64,000 nucleotides of DNA, from positions 62,001 to 126,000 of the forward strand of contig JBHOQS010000020.1 in assembly GCA_042408875.1 (NCBI GenBank), given 5' to 3'. Numbering within the stretch: position 1 is the first letter of the stretch; the number at the start of each line of letters is the position of its first letter. This DNA is from JBHOQS01 sp042408875 (GTDB lineage Bacteria > Chloroflexota > UBA11872 > JBHOQS01). A model generated the notes under the pieces. The model saw only the letters and a list, made by a program, of their open reading frames with translations, was not told the DNA's origin and made no database searches. The position numbers and the translations under genes were made by a program. Positions 7,364 through 14,494 of this stretch are shown in pieces.

Positions 7364-9688
7364 GTGAGCCAGAGCACGTATGCACAGCCGGCCAGGGCGA
7401 CGGTGGCTGCAACGATGGCGGCGAGCATGCAGACCGGCGTGCTGCGGCGTGCCTGCGCCTGCGGCGGCACACCCGGCCCGGATGGCGAGTGTGAGGAATG
7501 CCGCCGCAAGCGGCAGGCTGTCCAGCGGCGGGCAGCGCAGCCATCTGGCCCTGGGACGGCGCCGCCAGCGGTCCACGCGGCGCTGCGCTCGCCGGGGCAG
7601 CCCCTGGAACCCGCGACCCGTACGTTCATGGAGCAGCGCTTCGGCCATGATTTCAGCCAGGTGCGCGTCCACGCAGATGGCCTGGCGGCCGAGTCGGCCC
7701 GGGCGGTGAACGCGCTGGCCTACACGGTAGGTCGCCATGTGGTCTTCGGCGCTGGCCAGTATGCGCCCGAGACCCCGGCCGGGCGCCGTCTGCTGGCGCA
7801 TGAGCTGGCCCATGTGCTCCAGCAGGCTCCCACCAGCGGCATGCTCCAGCCACAGCTCACGGTTGGCCCGGCGCAGGACCCGGCGGAGAGAGAAGCCGAT
7901 CGCCTGGCCGAGCAGGTCCTTAGCCAGCCTGCTACCGCACCCGCAGGGCCTGCCCGAGTGACCACCACCGGTCCAGCGGTCCGGCGCCAGCCGGTGGCGC
8001 CGCAGGGTGTCGGCGAAGGGCAGACCAGAAAGGTCACCCTGCCGGCCGAGCGGCGCGGCGAAGAACAGGTGCAGGTCCATGTGCTGCGCACCTTCCTACC
8101 CTGCCCCTGCCGCAAGGTGGAGGATACACGCACCGGCATCTTCTACAACCCAGACCTCAACAACCTGGCACTAGCGTACCGCCGCTGCCGCGGCCGCACC
8201 ACGGTCGATGTGTACGGCCAGCTCCAGTCGAACGCCACGGCGTTCCTCCAAGGCCAGGCGCCGCCCGCAGGAACCGCCCGGGTGGGTATCGAGGTGAACG
8301 TGGCTGTCAGAACCGTCGGCGGCCGCGTCGTGCTCGAAGCCATTGGCACGAACGAGCCACCGGGCGAAGGCCTCGGCGGGCGGGCCCAGATTGTGTTCCA
8401 GGGCGGGCGCTGGCGGGTCTTCCTGGAATCGCAGTTTATCCGCCGCTTACAGGATCTGCCGGGCGCCGGGACGCCAAACGAGCTCGAAGTCTCCCTGGGA
8501 GGCCAGTTTGGCAATGTGCGCGTGCGCGTTGATATGCACGACCTGCTCGATCCGGCGCTGCGCCGCGGCACAGGCGCAATCTGCATCCCGGCCGGGGGCA
8601 TCGATATCTGCCCGTTCATCGAAGCCGGCGAGGGCCGCGGCGTCACTGGCGGCCTGCGCTTCGACATCCCGCTGGACATTCCCGAGACGCGGCGGGAGGA
8701 GTGCTTTCAGTGCTTCTGCCCGGCACCGGTGCGCAAGTACCGCTGCACTGAGGACGTGCTGCCGCGCACTGAGGAGCTGCGCGAACAGGTGCCGGTCGAG
8801 CGGCAGGAAGAGTTCCGGTACTACTTCCGCCTCGACCGGACATCCCCTTCGGAAGACCCGGCGCTGCGGGCGCAGTCCGAGGCCAATCTAGCCGCTGTGG
8901 CGGCGCGCCTCAGCGCTGGCGGCACGGTCACGCTCATCTTCGGATACGCCTCTCCGGAGGCCACTGAGCGACATAATCAGGAGCTCTCCCAGCACCGCGC
9001 CGAGCGAGTGCGCGAGCTGGTGCAGCAGCGTGCCGGCACCGATGTGCAGTTGCCGGAGCCCCAGGGCGGTGGCGAGCTTCTCGGGCGGCGGCCGAGCCCG
9101 AGCCCATCCAGCCGTCTGGGCGAGGTCATTACCGAATCCGGCTTTCGCGCGGCCGAGGACCTGTCTGTGCTGCTGCTGGGCGAGGAGATCCCGCGGGAGG
9201 AGCTAGCCGATCAGTTCGTCTCCCTGTTCAACGCCCTACCGGAGCCGGCCGACCGGCTGGCCGTGTTCGGCCTCACGCCCGACGATGTGATTGCCCCGCA
9301 GGTCCTTCAGGCTGTCGAGCAGTTCCTGCGCAACCCGCGGCGGGGCGAGCGCCCGTGGGAGCGCATCTTCCGGTTGCTGCGCGTGGGCGTCGTGCGCGTC
9401 GCCCATACCGAGATGATCGAGCAGGTCCGGACGATCGAGCATCGCGGCTCGCTGCGCGAGCTGCCGGAGACGCAGTGTCGGTCGCTGGCCGAGCGCGCTG
9501 AGGCCACCGGCGAGTTCGGGCCGGTCGATCCCAGCGCGCTGCGGCCGACATCCAGCTCTGAAGAGGCGGACGATGACTGCCTGATCCCGCCGCAGCAGGC
9601 GGACCATGAGCGCGGCTGTGTGTACGAGCTGCCGCCAAGCTTCACGCGGCGCCCGACGGCTCCGAGCGTGGCGCCGCGGGCGTTCTAG
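7364..9688 (+). CDS. DUF4157 protein with Cys4 leader and OmpA-like C-terminal region
   Basis: A 774-residue protein with GTG start. Near the N-terminus is a compact four-cysteine motif (C31, C33, C43, C46; RACACGGTPGPDGECEECRR). DUF4157 follows (~residues 83-152; EQRFGHDFSQVRVHADGLAA) with an intact HELAH at H146-H150. A long beta-rich middle region contains further cysteines. Residues ~480-590 resemble an OmpA-type domain (YYFRLDRTSPSEDP, then VTLIFGYASPEATERHNQELS and the HRAERVREL helix). OmpA-like domains usually bind peptidoglycan. eCIS loci often carry one such large DUF4157 protein; it may be a structural cargo or a cell-wall-binding component. The C-terminal 150 residues are unrecognised. 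Confidence 0.75.
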   Translation: MSQSTYAQPARATVAATMAASMQTGVLRRACACGGTPGPDGECEECRRKRQAVQRRAAQPSGPGTAPPAVHAALRSPGQPLEPATRTFMEQRFGHDFSQVRVHADGLAAESARAVNALAYTVGRHVVFGAGQYAPETPAGRRLLAHELAHVLQQAPTSGMLQPQLTVGPAQDPAEREADRLAEQVLSQPATAPAGPARVTTTGPAVRRQPVAPQGVGEGQTRKVTLPAERRGEEQVQVHVLRTFLPCPCRKVEDTRTGIFYNPDLNNLALAYRRCRGRTTVDVYGQLQSNATAFLQGQAPPAGTARVGIEVNVAVRTVGGRVVLEAIGTNEPPGEGLGGRAQIVFQGGRWRVFLESQFIRRLQDLPGAGTPNELEVSLGGQFGNVRVRVDMHDLLDPALRRGTGAICIPAGGIDICPFIEAGEGRGVTGGLRFDIPLDIPETRREECFQCFCPAPVRKYRCTEDVLPRTEELREQVPVERQEEFRYYFRLDRTSPSEDPALRAQSEANLAAVAARLSAGGTVTLIFGYASPEATERHNQELSQHRAERVRELVQQRAGTDVQLPEPQGGGELLGRRPSPSPSSRLGEVITESGFRAAEDLSVLLLGEEIPREELADQFVSLFNALPEPADRLAVFGLTPDDVIAPQVLQAVEQFLRNPRRGERPWERIFRLLRVGVVRVAHTEMIEQVRTIEHRGSLRELPETQCRSLAERAEATGEFGPVDPSALRPTSSSEEADDDCLIPPQQADHERGCVYELPPSFTRRPTAPSVAPRAF

Positions 9689-9707
9689 ACCGGTGAGGGA
9701 GTATCCG

Positions 9708-10589
9708 ATGCGTAGCCTGGCTCGTGCGCCCTTCGTGACGCGCAGCATCACACCGGTACCGCGAGACACCCTCCAGCGAGCATGTTCCTGTAGCAGCACG
9801 CCGGGACATCGTGGTGAGTGCACGGCCTGCCGCCAGGAACGGCTTGACTGGCAGCGCCGTTCCGAGGGCACGGCGGGACAGTCGAGCACGCTCACGGTCC
9901 GGCGCGGTGCGCTGCCCTGGCCGGCGCCGGGCAGAGGGCACGCCTTCGGTAGCATCCGCGTGCTGCCGGCGGATCGGTTGCCCGCGCGGGCGGCTCCGTC
10001 CAGCACGCTGTTTCTCACCGACGAGGGCACGGAGACGATCACCGCCGACACAGCGACAGCAGACGGCGCGGCCGCGCCGTCTGCAGACGTGACCTGCGGC
10101 GTGACTTGCTCCTGGGTTGACATGCCGAACAATGTCTCGCTGGCAGCGACTCTGAGCGGCACGGAACTCGGCGTGCCGTTCAACATGATCGCTGAGTTCT
10201 CACCAACGACGATCCCGTGTAGTTGCTCCTGTGGTGAATACCGGCAGTACGTGCGGGGCGAGTTCAAGCGCAACAGTGCGACGGTAACACACCGCCTGTG
10301 TGGGACCACCCTGGACCCCACAAGCTTTCAGGAGGATTGCGCGCGCATCGGCGGCACCGACTACAAGTACGGCTATCGGTCTATTCCCTTCCCTACCAGC
10401 AAGTTTGAGAATCCCAACCAGGCTACCGGCTGCCGGTTCGTCGGCCACGACTACCCACGCATTCGCGGCGCGTCCGGCGACACGCTGGAGATCAATCTCG
10501 ACTTCTATGCCGAACTCGTGGATACCTGCCGCGGAGTCACCCTGACAGGTGCCGAGTGGAGTGTAGGAGGCAGTGCCACTGTGCCCTGA
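9708..10589 (+). CDS. Unrecognised protein with Cys4 leader, cargo-block member
   Basis: A 293-residue protein; the ATG at 9708 is preceded by GAGGGAG. Residues 26-41 repeat the four-cysteine leader of the previous gene product with identical spacing (C26, C28, C38, C41; RACSCSSTPGHRGECTACRQ), but no DUF4157 domain follows. The rest is beta-rich with a second cysteine cluster (PCSCSCGEYRQYVRGEF, then CGTT, DCAR and GCRFVGHDYP). I do not recognise a family. Shared leader and position between DUF4157 and structural genes suggest it is loaded into, or anchored to, the particle through the same signal. That is inference. Confidence 0.65.
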   Translation: MRSLARAPFVTRSITPVPRDTLQRACSCSSTPGHRGECTACRQERLDWQRRSEGTAGQSSTLTVRRGALPWPAPGRGHAFGSIRVLPADRLPARAAPSSTLFLTDEGTETITADTATADGAAAPSADVTCGVTCSWVDMPNNVSLAATLSGTELGVPFNMIAEFSPTTIPCSCSCGEYRQYVRGEFKRNSATVTHRLCGTTLDPTSFQEDCARIGGTDYKYGYRSIPFPTSKFENPNQATGCRFVGHDYPRIRGASGDTLEINLDFYAELVDTCRGVTLTGAEWSVGGSATVP

Positions 10590-10674
10590 TGCCGATAGTG
10601 CATCGAGCGGAACCGAGGGCAGCGGTGGCCTCTGTGCTGAAGTGCCTGGCAGGTACGAGAGCAAGGACAGGACG

Positions 10675-11040
10675 ATGGAACCGGTCGTGTACACGGTCAC
10701 ACCCTCCGAACAGCTATGTGGCAGTGTGTCAATCTCGGCGCTGCTCCGCCTGGATCGGGCAACGAACCAGTGGGTTGTGACAGTAGTGATCACCCGCACG
10801 GCAGGCCAGCCGCCGATCCAGGGGCGCGACGTGGATGCGCAGTTCCTGGATAGCCGGGGGAGGCCGCTGTCGGTGCTGGAGCGGCCGTCTGGATCACTCG
10901 TAGAAGCCGGGGACAGCCTAGGTATGTCGGCTAATGCGCTGTTTCGGTTTGCGGACGCCACCGCCATGCCGGCTGAGCTCATCGTGACCTATGAGGGCCA
11001 ATCTGGACGCTTTCGGGTCGTGCAGACTGTAACAGGCTAG
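10675..11040 (+). CDS. Small unrecognised cargo-block protein
   Basis: A 121-residue protein starting at the ATG at 10675, chosen because AAGGA (10663-10667) lies seven bases upstream. A GTG at 10573 is in frame, but its AGGAGG is only two bases away. The sequence alternates strand and turn (VVYTVTPSEQLCGSVSIS, WVVTVVITRTAG, LIVTYEGQSGRFRVVQTVTG) and reads like a single Ig-like beta domain with one cysteine. It lies 14 bases before the CIS tube/LysM gene and 85 bases after the Cys4-leader protein, in the same operon. No known function. It might be an immunity, accessory or decoration protein for its upstream neighbour. Confidence 0.55.
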   Translation: MEPVVYTVTPSEQLCGSVSISALLRLDRATNQWVVTVVITRTAGQPPIQGRDVDAQFLDSRGRPLSVLERPSGSLVEAGDSLGMSANALFRFADATAMPAELIVTYEGQSGRFRVVQTVTG

Positions 11041-11053
11041 AGGAAGCAGGGCC

Positions 11054-11707
11054 ATGACTACGTTTTCACGCTCGCCACGGCTGCTGAAGGGAGCGATCGT
11101 CGGCATCGATCTGTTCAACCCGCTTGCCAGCGTGATCATCTTTCAGTACAACCCCGACACGCTCACGCGCACGCTCCAGGCGCAGGCTGCTGGCGAAGGC
11201 GGCGCTCGCGCTGAGGCGCTGCGCCTGACAGGCGCGCCGGTCGAGCGCATCCGGCTGGACGTGGCCATCGACGCCACAGATCAGCTCGCGCTGGGCGACC
11301 CTCAGGCTGCTGGCAACGGTATTCACCCGCAACTCGCCGCACTGGAGATGCTGCTGTATCCCAAGAGCGTGCAGGTGATCACGAACACCGCGCTGCTGCT
11401 GGCCGGCACCATTGAGGTGATCCCCCCGGAAGCGCCGTTCACGCTCTTCATCTGGGGGCCCAAACGCGTGCTGCCGGTGCGCCTCACTGAGTTCAGCATC
11501 ACCGAAGAGATGTACGACACGGCGCTGAACCCGATTCGTGCGCGGGTGTCGCTGGGGCTGCGCGTGCTCAGCTACAGCGACTTCCCTGTCCTGCACCCGG
11601 GCTATGCGCTGTTCCTGGCCCATCAAGTGGTTAAAGAGGCCATGGCGACCATCGGCAGCGTTGGCAATCTTGTCGCAGTGACTGGCGGCAATGTCACCCT
11701 GGTGTAA
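11054..11707 (+). CDS. CIS tube/baseplate connector protein (CIS_tube, Afp7-like)
   Basis: A 217-residue protein beginning at ATG 11054. The early motif VGIDLFNPLASVIIFQYNPDTLTRTL is diagnostic of the CIS_tube N-terminal domain that joins tube to baseplate hub (compare Afp7/Pvc7). It is followed by VERIRLDVAIDATDQL and LAALEMLLYPKS helices and strands. In many homologues a LysM domain is fused at the C-terminus; here the LysM/gpX-like part is the separate downstream gene at 11756. Position before the hub and spike genes supports this role. Confidence 0.85.
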   Translation: MTTFSRSPRLLKGAIVGIDLFNPLASVIIFQYNPDTLTRTLQAQAAGEGGARAEALRLTGAPVERIRLDVAIDATDQLALGDPQAAGNGIHPQLAALEMLLYPKSVQVITNTALLLAGTIEVIPPEAPFTLFIWGPKRVLPVRLTEFSITEEMYDTALNPIRARVSLGLRVLSYSDFPVLHPGYALFLAHQVVKEAMATIGSVGNLVAVTGGNVTLV

Positions 11708-11708
11708 G

Positions 11709-11746
11709 GCCCAAGAGATAAAGCCCAAGAGACAAGACCTAAGAGA
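11709..11746. repeat. Degenerate 14-bp tandem repeat in an intergenic spacer
   Basis: GCCCAAGAGA at 11709-11718 recurs exactly at 11723-11732 and as ACCTAAGAGA at 11737-11746, a 14-base period. The third unit runs into AGAGGGAGTAGG, the ribosome binding site of the gene at 11756. Confidence 0.8.
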
Positions 11747-11755
11747 GGGAGTAGG

Positions 11756-12049
11756 ATGTTTGAGCCTACCAGCCGCTACTTCACTATCGAGACTGCCCAA
11801 CTCACCCTGCCCGACGGCCGCATGCTCAGCTATAAGCGCCGCCGCTTCTTGCCTCAGGGGAAAGACCTGCCCCTGCTGGGAGAGGTGACCGTCGGGTCCG
11901 ATGAACGCTTAGATGTACTGACCGCCCGCGCCCTGGACGATCCGGAGCAGTTCTGGCGTCTCTGCGATGCCAACGACGCCATGCACCCGGATGAGCTGAC
12001 CGCCGAGCCAGGCCGCACCCTGCGCGTGCCACTCCCGCAACCAGTATGA
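11756..12049 (+). CDS. LysM/gpX-like small baseplate protein
   Basis: A 97-residue protein with ATG start behind a strong AGAGGGAGTAGG. The second half (GSDERLDVLTARALDDPEQF, then WRLCDANDAMHPDELT and GRTLRVPLP) follows the pattern of phage tail protein X and LysM-like modules: a repeated helix pair that places the tail tube on the baseplate hub. It lies between the CIS_tube gene and the hub gene, where this small protein is normally found in eCIS and phage loci. The first 45 residues are more variable and strand-rich. Confidence 0.75.
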   Translation: MFEPTSRYFTIETAQLTLPDGRMLSYKRRRFLPQGKDLPLLGEVTVGSDERLDVLTARALDDPEQFWRLCDANDAMHPDELTAEPGRTLRVPLPQPV

Positions 12050-12059
12050 GGCGCGGCAC

Positions 12060-13196
12060 ATGATTCAGGGCATCCGGCTCACGCTGCTGATCGGCCCCAC
12101 GGTGGCGGTCCCAGCGCCGCCGCTGCTGGCAGAGGCGCTGGAGAGCGTCGAGGTCACGCATAGCGACCAAGGCCGCTCAGGCTTCCAACTCACCTTCCAG
12201 GCCGGCCGTTCGGGACCGCTCGACCTGGTCGATTACCCCCTGCTGAGCAACCCTCTGCTGCGACTGTTCAACCGCGTCATCTTGGTGGTACTGATCGGCC
12301 CGCTGCCGCGCGTCCTCATGGACGGCATCATCACCCACCAGCAGCTCATGCCCGGCACAGCGCCGGGCAGCGCCACGCTGGCCGTTACCGGCGAGGATGT
12401 GAGCGTGATGATGGACCTACAGGAGAGATCGGTCGAACACCCGGCACAGGACGAGACGATCATCGCGAATAAGATCATCCTGACGTACGCGCAGTACGGC
12501 CTGATTCCCCTGGTGTTCCCGCCTCCGGCGATCGACCCGCCCATCCCCCTTGAGCGGGTGCCCGTGCAGCAGGAGACGGATCTCCAGTACCTGCAAACTA
12601 TCGCCGCGCGCTTCGGCTACGTGTTCTATGTCACTCCAGGCCCGACACCCTTCACCAACACGGCTTACTGGGGACCACCCGTGCGCGCCGGCCTGCCTCA
12701 GCGGGCGCTCTCAGTCAATCTGGGGCCCGACACGAATGTCACCTCGATCCACTTCCGCAACAACGCCCTGGCGCCGGCCCTGGTATCGGGCACTGTGCAG
12801 GACCGCACGACCAACCAGCAAGTGCCGGTGCAGACGTTCGCCAGCACGCGCACGCCGCTCTCGACCCAGCCGGCCTGGCTTGTCAACCAGCCGAACGTAC
12901 GCCGCCGCCTCCTGCGCCAGAGCGGCCTGAATACGATGCAGGCGTTTGCCCGCGCCCAGGGCATGCTGGACGCCTCGACCGACGCAATCATCGCCGATGG
13001 CGAGCTGGACGCGCTGCGCTATGGGGACCTGCTGCAGGCGCGCGGCCTGGTGGGCCTGCGCGGTGCCGGCTACACCTACGATGGCCTGTACTACGTGAAG
13101 AGCGTGACGCACACGATCCGCAGGGGCGTGTACACCCAGCGCTTTACGCTCACGCGCGAGGGCGTCGGCGCGACTACACCGGCGGTGATCCCATGA
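12060..13196 (+). CDS. Baseplate hub protein, phage late control D/gp27-like
   Basis: A 378-residue protein forming the gp27-like hub half that in other systems is fused to the spike (VgrG, Afp8). It shows the family layout: an N-terminal strand-rich barrel (LTLLIGPTV, ALESVEVTHSDQGRSGFQL), a central segment with PVQQETDLQYLQTIAARFGY (typical of the D-like hub) and a C-terminal barrel ending YDGLYYVKSVTHTIRRGVYT. The stop overlaps the next gene by four bases. Together with the gene at 13193 it makes a split VgrG/gp27-gp5 pair. Confidence 0.87.
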   Translation: MIQGIRLTLLIGPTVAVPAPPLLAEALESVEVTHSDQGRSGFQLTFQAGRSGPLDLVDYPLLSNPLLRLFNRVILVVLIGPLPRVLMDGIITHQQLMPGTAPGSATLAVTGEDVSVMMDLQERSVEHPAQDETIIANKIILTYAQYGLIPLVFPPPAIDPPIPLERVPVQQETDLQYLQTIAARFGYVFYVTPGPTPFTNTAYWGPPVRAGLPQRALSVNLGPDTNVTSIHFRNNALAPALVSGTVQDRTTNQQVPVQTFASTRTPLSTQPAWLVNQPNVRRRLLRQSGLNTMQAFARAQGMLDASTDAIIADGELDALRYGDLLQARGLVGLRGAGYTYDGLYYVKSVTHTIRRGVYTQRFTLTREGVGATTPAVIP

Positions 13197-13690
13197 GGCA
13201 GTTCTTCGGCAAGTACCGCGGCAAGGTAGTGAACAACATCGACCCAATGCAGCTCGGGCGGGTGCAGGTAAGCGTGCCGGCTGTGCTAGGCGATGGCCAG
13301 ATGAGCTGGGCCATGCCCTGCGCGCCGTTCGCCGGGCCGGGCGTCGGCTTCTTCGCCGTCCCGCCAGTCGGTGCCAACGTCTGGGTGGAGTTCGAGGGCG
13401 GTGACCCCGATTACCCCATCTGGAGCGGGGGCTTCTGGGGCGTGGGAGAAGTGCCAGCTCAGCCGGCCATCGCCCAGCTGAAGGTGCTGAAGACCGACGG
13501 CATCACCCTGACACTCAGCGACCTGCCTGGGGCCGGCGGCTTTACGCTCGAGGTCGGCCCACCGGTGGTGCCGGTGCCGCTCAAGCTGGTCTGTAATGCC
13601 AGCGGCATCGAACTGAGCAACAGCGCCGCCACCATCAAGATGACGCCGGTGAGCGTCTCGATCAACAACGGCGCGCTGGAGGTGACCTGA
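13193..13690 (+). CDS. Spike protein with gp5-type OB fold (baseplate assembly protein V-like)
   Basis: A 165-residue protein beginning FFGKYRGKVVNNIDPMQLGR, the hallmark of the gp5/VgrG OB-fold domain, followed by VPPVGANVWVEFEGGDPDYP. The last ~60 residues (SGIELSNSAATIKMTPVSVS) are short repeating strands suited to a trimeric beta-helical needle. The needle is much shorter than in VgrG. It is coupled to the hub gene by ATGA overlap and followed at once by the PAAR-like tip gene, making hub, spike and tip consecutive. Confidence 0.88.
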   Translation: MRQFFGKYRGKVVNNIDPMQLGRVQVSVPAVLGDGQMSWAMPCAPFAGPGVGFFAVPPVGANVWVEFEGGDPDYPIWSGGFWGVGEVPAQPAIAQLKVLKTDGITLTLSDLPGAGGFTLEVGPPVVPVPLKLVCNASGIELSNSAATIKMTPVSVSINNGALEVT

Positions 13691-13693
13691 GCG

Positions 13694-14011
13694 ATGCCGG
13701 GCTTTCTGCTGCATCTGGGGGCGACGGTGCTGTGTCTGCACGCAGGGCAGGCGCAGCCTGCGGTGGTGAGCCCGCGCGTGCGGGTCTGCGGCCAGCCGAT
13801 CGTCATCCAGACGAGCCCGTATATGGTGGCGGGCTGTGCCCTGACCGGTACGCCAAACCCGCCGTGCGCCACGGCGCAGTGGGTTACCGGGGCGCTGCGC
13901 GTGCGCTCGATGGGCGTGCCGGTGCTCTTGCAGGATAGCCAGGCAGTATGCGTGCCCACCGGCACCGGGCTTCAGGTTCTAGTGACCCAGGTGCGCGTGA
14001 AGGGTATCTGA
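13694..14011 (+). CDS. PAAR-like spike tip protein
   Basis: A 105-residue protein three bases after the spike gene. It has the PAAR-like pattern of an early LHLGATVLCLHAGQAQP, a central VRVCGQPIVIQTSPYMVAGC and PPCATAQWVTGALRVRSMGV, and a final VTQVRVKGI. The four well-spaced cysteines (in VLC, VCG, GCAL, PPCA) could bind a metal at the cone tip. In eCIS such proteins sharpen the spike (Afp10-like). Assignment rests on motif and on position between spike and gp25. Confidence 0.8.
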   Translation: MPGFLLHLGATVLCLHAGQAQPAVVSPRVRVCGQPIVIQTSPYMVAGCALTGTPNPPCATAQWVTGALRVRSMGVPVLLQDSQAVCVPTGTGLQVLVTQVRVKGI

Positions 14012-14052
14012 CTAACGTATGCGACTAGGTACAGGTATACAGGGTGTGTCCC

Positions 14053-14412
14053 ATGGTGCAGATCGACCATCCCTTCCACATCGACGGGCGCGGGCGGGTC
14101 GCCCAGACGGACCAGGATACCCACATCCGCGACCTGATCGAGCAGGTGCTGTTCACTGCGCCGGGCGAGCGAGTAAACCGCCCGACCTTCGGCAGCGGGC
14201 TGCTCCAGCTTGTCTTCGCCCCGAACAGCGATGAACTGGCCACCGCTACGCAGTTTCTGGTGCAGGGCGCGTTGCAGCAGTGGCTCGGTGAGCTCATCCA
14301 GGTGGAGGCGGTGCAGGTGGAGAATGGCGAGTCCACACTTGAGGTCACTGTGCAGTACATCGTGCGGCGCAGGCAGGAGCGGCAGGTCGCGCGCTTCTCG
14401 CGGCAGCTGTAG
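14053..14412 (+). CDS. Baseplate wedge protein, gp25/GPW family
   Basis: A 119-residue protein with the gp25 pattern HIRDLIEQVLFTAPGERVNR, TFGSGLLQLVF and a terminal strand pair (STLEVTVQYIVRRRQER). gp25 nucleates the first sheath ring on the baseplate. The ATG at 14053 (MVQIDHPFHID) was preferred over the in-frame GTG at 14044 because homologues begin near this point. It is followed by an 82-base gap before the first large baseplate gene. Confidence 0.88.
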   Translation: MVQIDHPFHIDGRGRVAQTDQDTHIRDLIEQVLFTAPGERVNRPTFGSGLLQLVFAPNSDELATATQFLVQGALQQWLGELIQVEAVQVENGESTLEVTVQYIVRRRQERQVARFSRQL

Positions 14413-14494
14413 CCGCGTGGTGCCGGATCAGACGATGTTCGACGCTGTTGCTTTGACGAGCTTCTTACTGGCTTTCTAGCTTTTCACCAGCTAA

